Assembly: GCA_008360955.1 (NCBI GenBank)
Contig: LUCM01009324.1
Location: 6,506 to 70,505, forward strand
Source: Fasciolopsis buskii
Taxonomy: Eukaryota > Platyhelminthes > Trematoda > Plagiorchiida > Fasciolidae
Direction of reading: 5' to 3'
DNA: 64,000 nt
A model generated the notes under the pieces. The model was not told where the DNA came from, did no database searches, and worked only from the letters and a program-made list of their open reading frames with translations. The translations under genes were made by a program, and so were the position numbers. Below are positions 22,567 through 33,428 of the stretch, piece by piece. The first letter of the stretch is position 1. Every line of letters starts with the position of its first letter.

Positions 22567-23880
22567 CTTACAAATAATCTGATCTGGTTCGATTTATTAA
22601 TGGGTGTTTCAGTTTTTCAAGACTTCATACTTTGCTCATGTTTTCTGGTAATGAGAAGCGAAACACATTTGAGGTAAAAATTGGCCATTCGGACTGTATC
22701 GATACTAATTATCGCAGTAACTGATTGTGACAGAATGAACCATTTTGCAGGACTAATGATCACTTATCAGAAAAAATTGCAGAGGATAAGCTAAGTCACT
22801 GACCTAATCCTTTAGGAAACATTGATAGTTAGACTAATCGAGGATGCGAAATCCGCAGTGAGAGAATTGAAACCCACGTACTTCCACCATCAAATAGCCT
22901 ATGTTATCAGTTGGTGTTTTTTTTTCAAGAAAACTTTGAAAAATTGCCCTATCTTGTGAAAATAACTCGTTTTCGTTGTTACACAGGTTTTCAATTCCTG
23001 CAAGTTCTCTACCCATTAAAATCTTATGTAGTTCTGTGTCCGTCCAAGTTTTATTCTTATGGATGACGGGTTGCCCAGGTGTAGTGATCCAGGGCGGTTA
23101 CGGGCTCTGCCCTTTCCACTACAATCATTCTTCACGCATGTCTTTTGAAATACTCATCACCCTAATACTGCTTTGTCACACGACTGCATCCCTCAGTGGA
23201 TAACCAAGTGAATTAAATGTAGAAACCAATAAACAACGATGAAATTAGTTACTGAATTTTGTGTATGTCCCACTGGCGGTGACATGGAGCCAGTTTACTG
23301 CTTATCGAGGTGTGTCACGAAAATCTCACAAAAGCGTCCACCCGGAGCTCTAAAGTTTAATGGACTAAACGACTGGAAAACTAGTTTTTTGCCATGATCC
23401 ATGGCCTCCTATAAACTCAGTCTTGATTGTCTTTTGCCATGATTTCAATGAATCTGTGACTGGTCTTCTGTCCGTGGGGGTCACAGAACATTGGATAGAT
23501 AATCATTACACAGCTTGAATAACGCTAGCTTTATTTCATGGTTTTTATGTGATAATGGATACTTCATCAACCGGAACATATCTTCAAGAATACCGGAGGT
23601 TGTAAACGCTTCATCAAAAGTCATCCAAATTATGAAGCTTGGATTGTACGAGTACCGAAACATGGTTCAATTATGAGTGGCGTCCACTGATGCCTGACTT
23701 TGGATTTCAATTATTTATTGCGGAAAATTGGATGTGAATCACTCGGATATCCATCAACATTATCGCCTAAAATAGGGATGTCCTACTGATTTGGGAACAC
23801 ATTTTTACATCGCGAGTTGTAACCTCGAGTGGCTATAATCTGAGATCTCCCGCCGGGAGTCAAAGTTGTGGTATATAAAT

Positions 23881-23928
23881 CGTATATACATGCCTATCGT
23901 CAGAGCGTTAAATATATACGATAGATGC
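23881..23928. repeat. Inverted repeat with alternative pairings
   Basis: TCGTATATA near 23880-23888 can pair with TATATACGA near 23914-23922, and CTATCGT near 23895 can pair with ACGATAG near 23919. These pairings compete. The segment is AT-rich and no mobile element is recognised here. Confidence 0.4.
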
Positions 23929-25193
23929 CGGGTGTTTTCTTCCAGGGCGACGAGTGCCACCCACAAAACCGCAAGTATCCTTGAGCGTAAAGGTTATCTC
24001 TTCTAATTAGGCTACTAATGAGTAGCATGAGCTGAAATGATTTTCAACATTCAGACCGGAATAGCCCCAAGTGGCTGTTGATGGCCTACAGTGGACCAAA
24101 AACTACCACAAACGAATACAGTGCAGTAATAAATATCGTGCTACACTCCTTTAGAGTACTTTAAAACCTGCTGACTGTCGTGAGTGAAAGCTGTATAGCT
24201 CGTGAGATATCTGGACGAATGAATCATTTTACTTTAAACCAATATGAAGCGCTTGAAAAAAGTTAAAAAAATTTGGTCACTTTGGCCCTTGCAGATTTTA
24301 GTGTCTCTTTCAGCGTCTCTTCAGGAGTCGTAGCATTGTCCGTTAGGCAGATTCAGGTAAGATTATTCCTTTTAACTTGGTGAGCAGAAGCCATTTGGGG
24401 TCTTAATTAGAGCAGATTTACTCGAAGCACAGCGGTCCATTTTGTGGATGGTAGCTGAGAGATGAGCACCGATAATTTTTCGACACGTCTAGAAAGGAGA
24501 GAAATTTTAATTGTCTCAGTTTTTCGAAATTTTAGTGCTTTCAAGTTGACAGTCCTGAACTATTTGGGAAGGTAGGTAGAGGAATAATGTCAGTCACATA
24601 AATGTGGCAGCACTGGCATATTCGCGTCGAAAATCAATCAAAATGAGTGCTATTTCAAATTTAGGTTCATTTTTCCTCGTTTGCCATTTATGTTTTTACT
24701 CGTCCGGTTCTTTATCGGCACATTTTACCACCTGTTCGCTAAAGTCAATGCAGGTAGTAGTGGTTATCGAATTCATAATACAGTTAAAAGGACTTGTGTC
24801 TTTTGCCAGCTCTATGGTCCCAGATAATAAACTGATTACCAGGAATAGAGTAAGAATCACTAAGAATTTGGAAGATTTACGAGTGATTTTTCTTTCACAT
24901 TCAACAAATAATTAGATTTTGTTGCACATTTCCAAACTTGCTCAACCTTTCGCTGTTTTGTCATTTCTTAACGGAGGGGTAAGTTTTGCGAATTTACAAC
25001 GCAATTGTTTTGCGCGGTTCACTGTTTGCCCTTTGGACAACAGTGGAAAAGTACTCCGGATTCTTAGCAGGGTAGCTTTCCTGGAAAAAGATTAATACTG
25101 TCTCTACTAAGCATTTATCCTCCGATATTCGGTCGATTGTACGGTAGTTGCGCCTTTGGTTTGTCGCCAATATATTTTTACCGTACATTTTAG

Positions 25194-25373
25194 GTCAAAA
25201 TTTGGTTCCAAAATCGTCGGATGAAGTGGAAACGATCACAACGTCCTCGAAGATCTGATCCCTCTTATCAGATGTCGCGAAAGTCAAAGAGCCCGCCTAC
25301 CACAAACGACAGCAGCCAGACCGAGGTGACCACTGACAGGCTTGCTGTGAACCATACAAGAGCGAGACCTTAA
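25194..25373 (+). CDS. Mnx: Mnx homeobox gene, coding exon 3 (homeodomain positions 45-60 and C-terminus)
   Basis: After acceptor TTTTAG the frame reads VKIWFQNRRMKWKR, the homeodomain recognition helix, with W48, F49, Q50 and N51 all present. Q50 is the expected specificity residue of the Mnx class. The remaining tail (SQRPRRSDPSYQMSRKSKSP and then a Thr/Ser-rich end) is short and basic, and stops at TAA (25371-25373). The exon begins in phase 0, matching the end of exon 2. Joined to exons 1 and 2 it gives 405 residues, close to vertebrate MNX1. The long acidic and Gly-rich tail of vertebrate MNX1 is absent. Confidence 0.94.
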   Translation, partial: VKIWFQNRRMKWKRSQRPRRSDPSYQMSRKSKSPPTTNDSSQTEVTTDRLAVNHTRARP

Positions 25374-25780
25374 TGCTTCTTCTAAACCACAAGGCAGTGG
25401 CAGAAGTGGATGGAACAACGAAAGTGGTGAACGTTCGGCGGCGTCAGAAACTAGTTATTTACTGTCCGTAACCCTAAGATTGCCTTGCAATACGCGAACA
25501 TGGTCTGCGGAAATCTGTTTCTTTATCAATGCACAACGGAATGAAATCTCTAGTTTTCTGATTTGTTGCCAATAACCTGCCAAAAGAAATAATTCTCGCA
25601 GTTTTTATCGCTGTTTGCTTTTTTCTATCAAATCCAGAATTTCAGCAAAGGAAATCACCGACAGAAAATCTAATCAGAAGACTACAACAAACTGCGGAAT
25701 AATTTTTGTTTTGTCAAAATCTTTAATCAGATTCGTGATCAAAATGAGTAAGAAATAAAAATACTAGTCTCTGCATTTAC
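25374..25780 (+). other. Mnx: Mnx 3' untranslated region
   Basis: Non-coding stretch downstream of the stop codon, with the first canonical AATAAA at 25754-25759. Its length is inferred from that signal. Confidence 0.5.
25754..25759 (+). terminator. Mnx: Candidate Mnx polyadenylation signal
   Basis: The first AATAAA after the Mnx stop codon, about 380 nt downstream. A variant, ATTAAA, lies further on near 25834. Confidence 0.45.
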
Positions 25781-27714
25781 AGGGTCATTTAATCGACGTA
25801 GCTGAGACTACGATCCGTCTCTTGTTAGCCTTAATTAAATAGTTGCCTTTCAATACTCTTTCCTATGTACAAATTGAAATTCTTTTGTTATAATGGAATT
25901 ACTGCAAGCTTTCCAATCAGGTCGATTTTGGATTGCAGGTGAATGTCTTACACAGTTTTCGCGACCAAGACACGTTTTAGATGGCCACTGAATTGCCACT
26001 GTACTTGGGTCGGTTATGTCCAAGATACCGACTAATTGTTTTGTTGAAAGTTTGGAAAATGTTTCTATCTTAAACGGTGGTCAAAACGCGGATAAACCCA
26101 TTGCATAAAGAACCACATATGCCAGTAAACAAATTATTGGTGAATAAGTGTTTCCAGTGAGTTCAGTTTCAAGTTAGTGGGTTCACATTTGTATGAAAAC
26201 AATTATTAGGAGTTTGGGGATGAAAAGTTAACATTTTGGGATGTCAGGTTCGGTCGCTGTTATCAGAAAAAGGGTGGGGACTGGGCATGAATCAGTTAAT
26301 GCGTCATGAAGGCGGCTGGGAGTGACGCAAGCTAATTAACACACTGATATCATCAAGTTGTCTAATCGATTGTTTGTTCTTCCTTTGTCTGCTAACGGTG
26401 ACTTAATTTGACATCTCAAAGTTTTATTTTTCCTCTTGTCCCCTTATTAATCGTATTCATCTAAGTGTGAATGACTTGGTTCGAGAACGAAGGTATCGGA
26501 AATATATTTGCCTACACCATGTGTTCTGATTGACTATTTCGCGATTTGAAGGAAAAAAGGTGTACCTCATATTCACGTAAATCTTAATAGCATATGCGAT
26601 TAAGGAAAAGAGCGGAAATTAATCTTACTTTTATCGTAGATGCTTGTGCCCCATTAGTAACCAGGACAACAGATGACGTTGTATATGTTCGTCAGTAAAC
26701 TATGCAATTTTGGTTTTACGACTGAGGATTCTGTCGACAAATATCTTGATTTTCTCAATTTGCTTAATGTCTGAGAATTGACTACGTACTGTCAAGTTTG
26801 TGTATAAAGCTGGCGACTCGAGTTATTCATGGGCTATATCTCGTCGGGGAGAAATGCGGAAATTCTTCGACCTCAGAGGGATTCAAACAAACACAGAGAT
26901 GCAGACCAGGCATTTACAGGTGCTCCATCAAATGAGTTGACATTAAACGCCACAGAGTGCTTGAACAGTATCCACAAGTATTACTGATCATCCACAAGAC
27001 TAATGCGAGGACATAAAAAATACGCCTCCGTGGAAGTTATGTAATTTAAGTCCCGGGGTGTGGGGTGAAAAATTTCCCATTCATCTAATCGGTATCCTCC
27101 ACTTAGAATTTATGAACAACATTGGTAGCAAATGCCACGTAGTACTTACAAAAACCAGATAAACTGTCGCGCGTGTTTCGAAGGAGCGAGAGTTAACTAT
27201 TGACTAGCCAAAGGTTTTAGGAATAAGTGTCATTAGTGAATGCGACCCGCATGTTCATATGATCGCATATCGATTTTAAGGCAGGTATATTCTACCTTGG
27301 TTTGTTTGGAATATATGGATAGCGACTGCGTTTACGTATGTACTGTTGAATCGGGACTTAAACAAGGTACTTTCGTGTCCGTTACAATAAATGTGTGAAG
27401 TATTTACCAACTTAAGTGTGTTGGAACCAAAGGGAGCCACAATTGCTTGGAAGAATTAATGTCCTGTGTTAAGACGTGAGAATACGCACTACTGGTCGAG
27501 AGGAAATCATGCTTACATTTCGGTTATTATGATCATGATTTCTAATTAACACAAACTTCCCCTGAGTATGGCTGCCTAAACTGCTGTTGGAAAAGTCTTC
27601 TAGTTTAGCTGAAAGGCAAACATTATGTTCTTCGACTGCATTAGTGTGCGATGATATTAGGCCTCAGCTTTCCATACCTACTTAAAATACTTCATTATTA
27701 CCACGATCAAGACG
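25781..27714. other. Intergenic, nothing recognised
   Basis: AT-rich sequence with only short open frames; no repeat or RNA feature that I can support. Confidence 0.4.
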
Positions 27715-27990
27715 GAACTTTTAATGAATTCCGTCTTAGTGACTTGTCGGAGACATAGGCAATCGAAAGGGATCGCCCCATTTTCGCTGGGGTCACTATA
27801 AGTTCAAGAGGGGCAGCTGTCAGCCGTGGTTCTGATATTTGAAGTTTTGGTGGTCTCATAAGGTTTGAGCTGGCAACGACCACGACAACAGCGAGTTGCC
27901 ATCTCCTGTTTAAATGACTGGTGGATCCGGGATCGGATTTCTGATCTTTTCGAAGTGACAGATGTTTAATCCACTTGGCCATCATTGTTG
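27715..27990 (-). mobile_element. SINE family B, tRNA-like head
   Basis: On the minus strand the element begins with GATGGCCAAGTGGATTAA (about 27985-27968), a good match to the RNA polymerase III A box (TRGYNNARNNGG). About 40 nt later comes ATCCGATCCCGGAT, which can form a T-arm-like stem but is a poor B box. The body includes the GGCAACTCGCTG...GTTGCCAG hairpin shared with 7856-7912. The order of tRNA-like head then unrelated body is that of a tRNA-derived SINE. A 98-codon open frame across it is incidental. Confidence 0.55.
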
Positions 27991-28003
27991 GTTGCGTAAT
28001 CAC

Positions 28004-30118
28004 CCAGAAATGTGCGCGGAAACCCAGTTGGTAGGTATAATCTTAATTTTTATGTATTGCAGAAATATACCGACTGACTGGAGGATAGCATCTATTTTTC
28101 GTGATTTCCGCGATCAGATATTGCTGGCAACAAGTGAGTGGTACGGACGAATTGCTCATGAATGAGGATTGATGGTTACATTTTACGGTCAAACATGCTG
28201 TGTACGACAGGCATGACTTGGGACGATCTGACACAATGATTATAAGATTCAGTGGCTACATAAAAAAACGGGCAACCGGGAAGATGAAAATAATGCTGCA
28301 ACAATTCTGGTGACACCTGCGGTTCAAATGTTAGTGAAAATATATACACAATGGAATCAACCGGCAATCTTTGTGGTTCTGGTTCGAATCGTGTGTAGAT
28401 CAATTAATCAGTTACAATCCAATGACCTTGCATGTCTCGTACTTTAGCTTATATAGAAGGAGGTATAAATGGTTTAAATTGTTTTTTCTTGGGATCCGAC
28501 TTCTTGAACTGCTTTGATTCTAGTGGCTGCTTGGGCTGTTACCGGATTTCAGGCAGGTGGTGTGATGATCCACCCAACTCCGGACCGTACGTGGATTTTA
28601 ATCTGAATCCAACCAGTTAGCCGACTTGCCCTTCGTACCAGAAAAAGTTGCTCGATGGACGGTTTATGATTCCAGGCTGTATAGCTTTCTGACTGACTCA
28701 GCACGGGGATGAAGTGAGTCCAGTGAGGTTGTTGCTAGGTTTCGTGAGGAAAACCTACATTGTATTGCGACTTCCATTGTAAATAATAGGGAACCACTTC
28801 CATTGCCTACTAGGAGCTTCGATAGGTTCCGTGAGGGAATACTCTCTCGATCGATACAGAAAAGGCAGGTAGACCAGAAAGAAGTGATTAAACCGTGTGA
28901 CTGTTTTTCTAATAATGCACGGTGATTCTCACAAAGAGATGCACATGAAGATGGTACGCACGGGTGTGTCAACCTGCTAACTGTTGCTTTCTCGTCGAAA
29001 AAAGGCCATCGATAGTGCCTTTTCTTGGGCAAAATCTGACAGCCTGCCAGTGGTCTCTGTTGATCCCAAGACAAAAGGGTCGAAGTCAACGTCATTCAAA
29101 ATAATATATTTCTATACTATAGCCGTGAATAGATCGATAGTAACCTTCCCAAAAAATAACCAAGAAGGACAGGTGATATGGGGCGCACTGGACTCAAAGA
29201 TTATCTCCAGAACAAGCTAAGGCAGACTTCGTTTCCCAGATAGTCGTTCAGTTCTTCGGCAGTTTTCTGCAGCGTCTATAAAAGTTCATTAAAATTCTTT
29301 TGTCGTAAGCAGCTGACCAGAGCTGAGTCAATGACGTACCAACTTCGATATTTATTTCATCTTCGTCAAATGTCACTTCTGAAATTTTATGTCTGATATC
29401 CTCTAGGATTATTTTTATTCTACAAAAAGAAATTGATTCCTGGCATTACGTTAGGACGCAGCTGGAAATGGACTGGCCACCCCACAAAATTTAAGTATTT
29501 CCATTTGTCTGCTGCTAAAGATAACAATTTCTCATCCAGTCGGTGGGTAAAGAGGGTAAAAGGAATTACTAAATATTCGTTGCCCGCAGGCTATGAAAAT
29601 AATTCTGTTTAAGTAGTTCATTGTGTAGAGGTGAAGTTACAGGAATCGAGCTTTTCCAACAATTGTAGGTCATTTGAAGAATGGATTAATTAGTCGTTCA
29701 CACATACATCCATCAACAGGAAATGAAGGCTTCTCGAGTGATCCACTTAGAGCAGATGATCACACTTTCCGGTCGAATGGAATCTTCAGCGCATGATGCT
29801 CTTGCCACAGTCCATTATCTACTGGAAATAAGTTAAGAATAAGCAATCTATAATGAAGTGTGCAAACCGTGCTTCACTGACATCAATATTCGCTCCATAC
29901 TTTAAAAAGTCACATGCATCCCAGGAAAGTTTTCTGGATCCCATTTGTATCATCAGGAGCCCTCATGAATGCTACTTTCTGGGAAGCCAACACCTAAGAT
30001 TCACAGAATAGATTCATTGTTGATTCCCTGTCGGATGAACTAAAACAATGTAAGAAGCGCAGTCAAGACGCCAGTAGTTTTCTTCTGGAGGAGTTTTATC
30101 CACTCATCCAATCGACAA
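28004..30118. other. Intergenic, nothing firmly recognised
   Basis: Contains a 143-codon minus-strand frame (28664-29095) and a protein-like plus-strand frame in the same place (about 28720-28923, including FREENLHCIATSIVNNREPL). They cannot both be coding, and neither matches a family I know. They may be remains of a retroelement. A B-box-like GGTTCGAATC lies near 28382 without a clear A box. Confidence 0.3.
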
Positions 30119-30119
30119 A

Positions 30120-30142
30120 TTATGTATATGTATATATATATG
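30120..30142 (+). repeat. Imperfect (TA)n tract, left of the tandem ribozyme repeat
   Basis: TATGTATATG followed by TA repeats. It lies about 40 bp before the first repeat unit and mirrors the (TA)n tract at 30626-30642 on the other side. Confidence 0.7.
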
Positions 30143-30219
30143 TAATGTACAAACAAGATTTTGGTGTGGACTTACAATTAGGATGTTCAAGTAAGTAGAT
30201 GCATTGACGGAGGGGTACC

Positions 30220-30272
30220 GAGCAAACATGTTTGCTCAACGACAACAACCGCGAAACCGGTCGTGTGCTCCC
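30220..30272 (+). ncRNA. Hammerhead-like core, unit 1 (decayed)
   Basis: CCGC-GAAA-CCGG-TC lies at 30249-30262: the 3' side of stem II, the GAAA core, a loopless or two-base-loop helix III (ACCGGU) and C17. GTGTGCTCCC follows as the 3' side of helix I. The 5' core reads CTCAACGA instead of CTGANGA, so this copy is probably inactive. Immediately upstream, GAGCAAACATGTTTGCTC (30220-30237) is a perfect 18-nt palindrome absent from unit 2. Confidence 0.45.
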
Positions 30273-30523
30273 GGGCAAATTTTGTTCACGCATCCAGATA
30301 CTGCTCACTACTTACGTATATACATTTGTATATTCTGGGGCATTCTGCCCTCGTTTCTAAGGTTGGCTCAACCCAACTGACAAAGAATTACCTACGAATC
30401 ACAGTTGTGGTTCTTCTGTGGACTCTTCGACGAAGAGCTTCCATGCACACTCCTGATGCCACAAATTACATTCTGATCAGACATATCGATTCGGAGTGTA
30501 CAAGTAGAAGGATGCTTGGACAA

Positions 30524-30584
30524 GGGAGTACCGGATACGCGTACCTGACGAGCGGAAATAACCACGAAACTGGTCTGTACTCCC
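30524..30584 (+). ncRNA. Hammerhead ribozyme-like core, unit 2 (better preserved)
   Basis: CTGACGA (30545-30551) is followed by GCGG-loop-CCAC (30552-30565), GAAA (30566-30569), a short helix III (ACUGGU, 30569-30574) and C17 at 30575. GGGAGTAC (30524-30531) and GTACTCCC (30577-30584) are perfectly complementary and can form the distal part of helix I, leaving 13 bases on the 5' side. All invariant core bases are present. One A in CCAC breaks a stem-II pair that unit 1 (CCGC) would restore. The fold would be a type I hammerhead with minimal helix III. Confidence 0.5.
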
Positions 30585-30642
30585 GGGTAAATTTTGTTCG
30601 TGCATCCAGATACTACTCACTACTTTATATATATATATATAT

Positions 30643-32535
30643 GGTGCAAGTCATTGTTCTTTATATGAAGGACTAAAACCATCTGCAAATCAGGGGGCAC
30701 ACTGTCTTTCGTCTGCTTAAAAAATGAACTTAATTTTTTGCAGGAAAGATAATACATGCGTTCTGAATGACAATGAGGTCTAAGGCAAATTTCCGATACC
30801 TTAAAATTTCGTCCAAGCGAGCGGCAATTGCAAATAAAACAACAGTAGCAAAAACAAACAACTCACTATCTGCTCACATTTTAACCATTCTAATTCCATA
30901 ATGATTTCAGTAATCTTTTTGCTTTTTCCCCCCGAACTGTGGGATTGAGTATAATGCGGAGCAATGAAATCAAGCCACTTACCAAGTCCGATTGCATTGT
31001 AATTTCTTTGCTGGAGTAATATATTTTAATCAGTTATTTATCATCTATCTAATCGAATATGCACTGGTCACGCACATGACCTCAGCGTGACCCTTCGCAT
31101 AGTATACAGCTTCCACTCGAGCATGTGTGATCCGTGCGCATGAAATCCTACCCTCCAGATTTTCACATTCACATATCAATACGAATCATTCTTTTGAATT
31201 AGCGGCTTGTGTAACGATTGGCACGTGTTTCGCCAATATTTTCGCTTTGTGCACTCAACGCGTGACGCTTGGCAACGCTAGGCTCCACCCTTGCTTCATC
31301 TACGCCAATCCCCGATTATCTAAATACTCTCGCTACACTATTACGATCACTACGACAAACGCCACCATGAACATTAATTCGATTCACTGTTCCATCGGTT
31401 TTCCATAATGTTCGACTGAATCCAGTCTGACTTTGTGTAACCGTGTATAATTGTTTTCACGTACTGGCCTCGCGTGCAAGTCTGTTCGCATGACCGATCG
31501 AGCACTTTGTTGTGCTTGTGTGTGCTCGTAGTAGTCTGTCAGATTGCAACTAGATCTGCCGTTGAGGTTTACCTTCCTCCCCGGCTGTTCGTGCACAAAA
31601 CATTCGATTTCGACTATGGAATTATCAGTTGAGTTCAGTATGCTCCAGCAGCCGTTCAATTCTTCTGCATTCCAAGGCACGAACATGATCTGTGTCTACG
31701 TCTTTGGCTCACACACACGCACACGGACGTTCACACGGGCCTAAAAAGCACCAAATGACCCGAGTATAAAAATACTCGATGACCCTTCGGTTATTAAATC
31801 TATGAAGAACAATTTTTGATGCATGGTTTGGCCAGTCTACGTGAGTTCTATTGCCGGTAATCCGTTTGTGGGATAGCCAGTACTACGGGATGCAAACGCC
31901 TTCAGCTGTGTTCATGTCTTCGAGTGAGTGAGCCCGCATTTCGTTCCAGTTCCTCGAACACGTGAGCACAACTAATGCCGTGCATCTGAAGCATCATTCC
32001 ATAACCATACACATTACTTGTGAGAAAATATTACGTAAGCCACTGTTCTACCTATGTGATTGACGGGAGCTTTGATTCGTTTTTAAAACTAACGATTTGG
32101 CGTATTGTTACGGAAGAGTTCATTCTATTTTCAACACGGGTATTTCTGTTTAGCATTAGTTCTTGTCAGCGCTTCATTAGAATAAAGAGTGAAACAAATA
32201 TTTGGTTATCTATTCAAATTAGGAATTGCCAGGGATTTTCTACCATTGTTCTTCTACCAATGAAGTCATGCTGATTTGTTAGCCCAGAGGAATGTAACGA
32301 ACAATCTTGTTTCCAGTCTTTCGTGTTGATGCTAGTGTATAGCATCAAGTATGATGGACAAAGGTATCACAAAATAGCGGTTCCGAAAGATTTGGGTCTA
32401 AATCGCTTATCAAATGAATGCTTTTATATGTGCACATATATGAAGATAGATCAGTGTCATACGTTGTGCCGGCTTCAAATGTACCGCAGAACATGAAGTA
32501 CATCGGGAGAGTTTAAGCGTCCGGACAAACTGTTT
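30643..32535. other. Intergenic, nothing recognised
   Basis: A somewhat GC-richer patch at about 31080-31750 holds overlapping open frames of 66 to 100 codons on both strands, none of which I recognise. Confidence 0.35.
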
Positions 32536-32811
32536 ATGAGCTTGAAGAGGAGGACTAAACGGAAAAAATGCGTACAGCTTCGACTGCATTCAGTGAGCGA
32601 GACGGCCATTGGGTGTCTGTCTGTACGAAACTTTGTAGATGTGTCAAAAATGTATCGATCACATTCACCGATTGAACAGGCTCAACTAAGTGCACATACA
32701 ACTAACTTTCTTGTAACTATCCTAGATGTCTATTTTTCAAAGCCTACAACTGAAACGACCCCAAGTTGGCATTTCGGCATCCAAAAGCGTGACAAAACGG
32801 TGTGCGATTAA
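32536..32811 (+). CDS. ATG-started open frame, candidate exon or small gene
   Basis: A 91-codon frame with a genuine ATG starts with a basic stretch (MSLKRRTKRKKC) and ends at TAA. It has no recognisable domain. It sits 180 bp before another exon-like segment on the same strand (32988-33100), but I found no donor whose phase joins the two well. It may be chance. Confidence 0.2.
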   Translation: MSLKRRTKRKKCVQLRLHSVSETAIGCLSVRNFVDVSKMYRSHSPIEQAQLSAHTTNFLVTILDVYFSKPTTETTPSWHFGIQKRDKTVCD

Positions 32812-32987
32812 AGCTTAAAAAGTTCTATCGACCCAGTAGGAGGAATCGACTTTGGATTCCAAAATCGGGAGTGGACTTTCATTTCCTCAAATTAGAACGG
32901 ACTTCATTGAAACAGTTCGGTTAAATTCTATCTAATTCGGATCCTATACAAAGAATGACTAAGATGCAAATTTTTTCTCCTCATTAG

Positions 32988-33100
32988 GTTTCCTCGGTGG
33001 TCTAGGAAATGATCGATTACCACGGAGAAGTTTAACTGAAAATATAGCTCATGTCTTTAAGCGTGCATGTGAACAACGTGGATGTTCAGGATTTCACTGA
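32988..33100 (+). CDS. Candidate terminal exon, unidentified
   Basis: A strong acceptor (TTTTTTCTCCTCATTAG, ending 32987) opens a 36-codon frame with two leading bases: FLGGLGNDRLPRRSLTENIA, then HVFKRACEQRGCSGFH and TGA. The composition is protein-like and the splice signal is among the best in this part of the window. It overlaps the ATG-started frame at 33051-33428 in another frame, so at most one of the two is real. Confidence 0.2.
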
Positions 33101-33428
33101 ACCAAACAGTAATCATCACAGAGGTTTACTGGTGGTTATGGGAGCGCTAACCAACATGTGTGCATTGAGCTGTCAGCTCAGAAAGAAATTAATACGTAGT
33201 TCAGAGAATGAAGACAGTATACAGATGAGCGTACAACAAACAATGCACAATAGGAAGCAAATTTTGCAACATAACGAAAGATTATGTAATCCCACTGAAA
33301 GTTCCGTTCAACAAAGTGAGCATACAATGCTCCGGAACTATCCCGTGACGAGTTACGATGACGAACCTCAAACCGACTTGTGCAAACAGGTTGCCAGATG
33401 TGATGAACAATGGGAAGACAATACATAG
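33051..33428 (+). CDS. ATG-started open frame of 125 codons, unidentified
   Basis: A Gln-, Asn- and Ser-rich frame with a true ATG and a TAG stop; the centre has ENEDSIQMSVQQTMHNRKQI. It is hydrophilic, without signal peptide or membrane segment. No family is recognised. Its length is within chance expectation for the window. Confidence 0.2.
   Translation: MSLSVHVNNVDVQDFTEPNSNHHRGLLVVMGALTNMCALSCQLRKKLIRSSENEDSIQMSVQQTMHNRKQILQHNERLCNPTESSVQQSEHTMLRNYPVTSYDDEPQTDLCKQVARCDEQWEDNT

Larger units (their letters stand above)
22152..25193 (+). other. Mnx: Mnx intron 2 (about 3.0 kb)
   Basis: Donor GTTAGT after 22151; acceptor TACATTTTAG ending at 25193. It splits the homeodomain between residues 44 and 45, a position used by many animal homeobox genes. 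It contains an antisense open frame (22249-22566) and an inverted repeat near 23885-23935. I see nothing assignable in 22570-23880 or 23960-25190. Confidence 0.9.
30181..30642 (+). mobile_element. Tandem repeat with two hammerhead-ribozyme copies, retrozyme-like
   Basis: The segment 30181-30320 is repeated, diverged, at 30494-30631, an offset of 313 bp. Shared blocks include CAAGTA, GGGGTACCG/GGGAGTACCG, CGAAAC(C/T)GGTC, CTCCCGGG(C/T)AAATTTTGTTC and GCATCCAGATACT. Each copy holds a hammerhead core (listed separately). Two units with 1.4 periods in total, a unit of about 0.3 kb and a ribozyme at the same place in each fit animal retrozymes, non-autonomous retroelements that spread through small circular RNAs. 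The array ends in a (TA)n tract. No open reading frame of its own is convincing. Family placement is inference from architecture. Confidence 0.55.

Noticed and set aside
27707..28003. 98-codon minus-strand frame
   Set aside because: Lies within the SINE family B copy.
30263..30676. 137-codon plus-strand frame
   Set aside because: It spans the tandem ribozyme repeat and its (TA)n tail, and repeats the same translated block twice; an artefact of the repeat.
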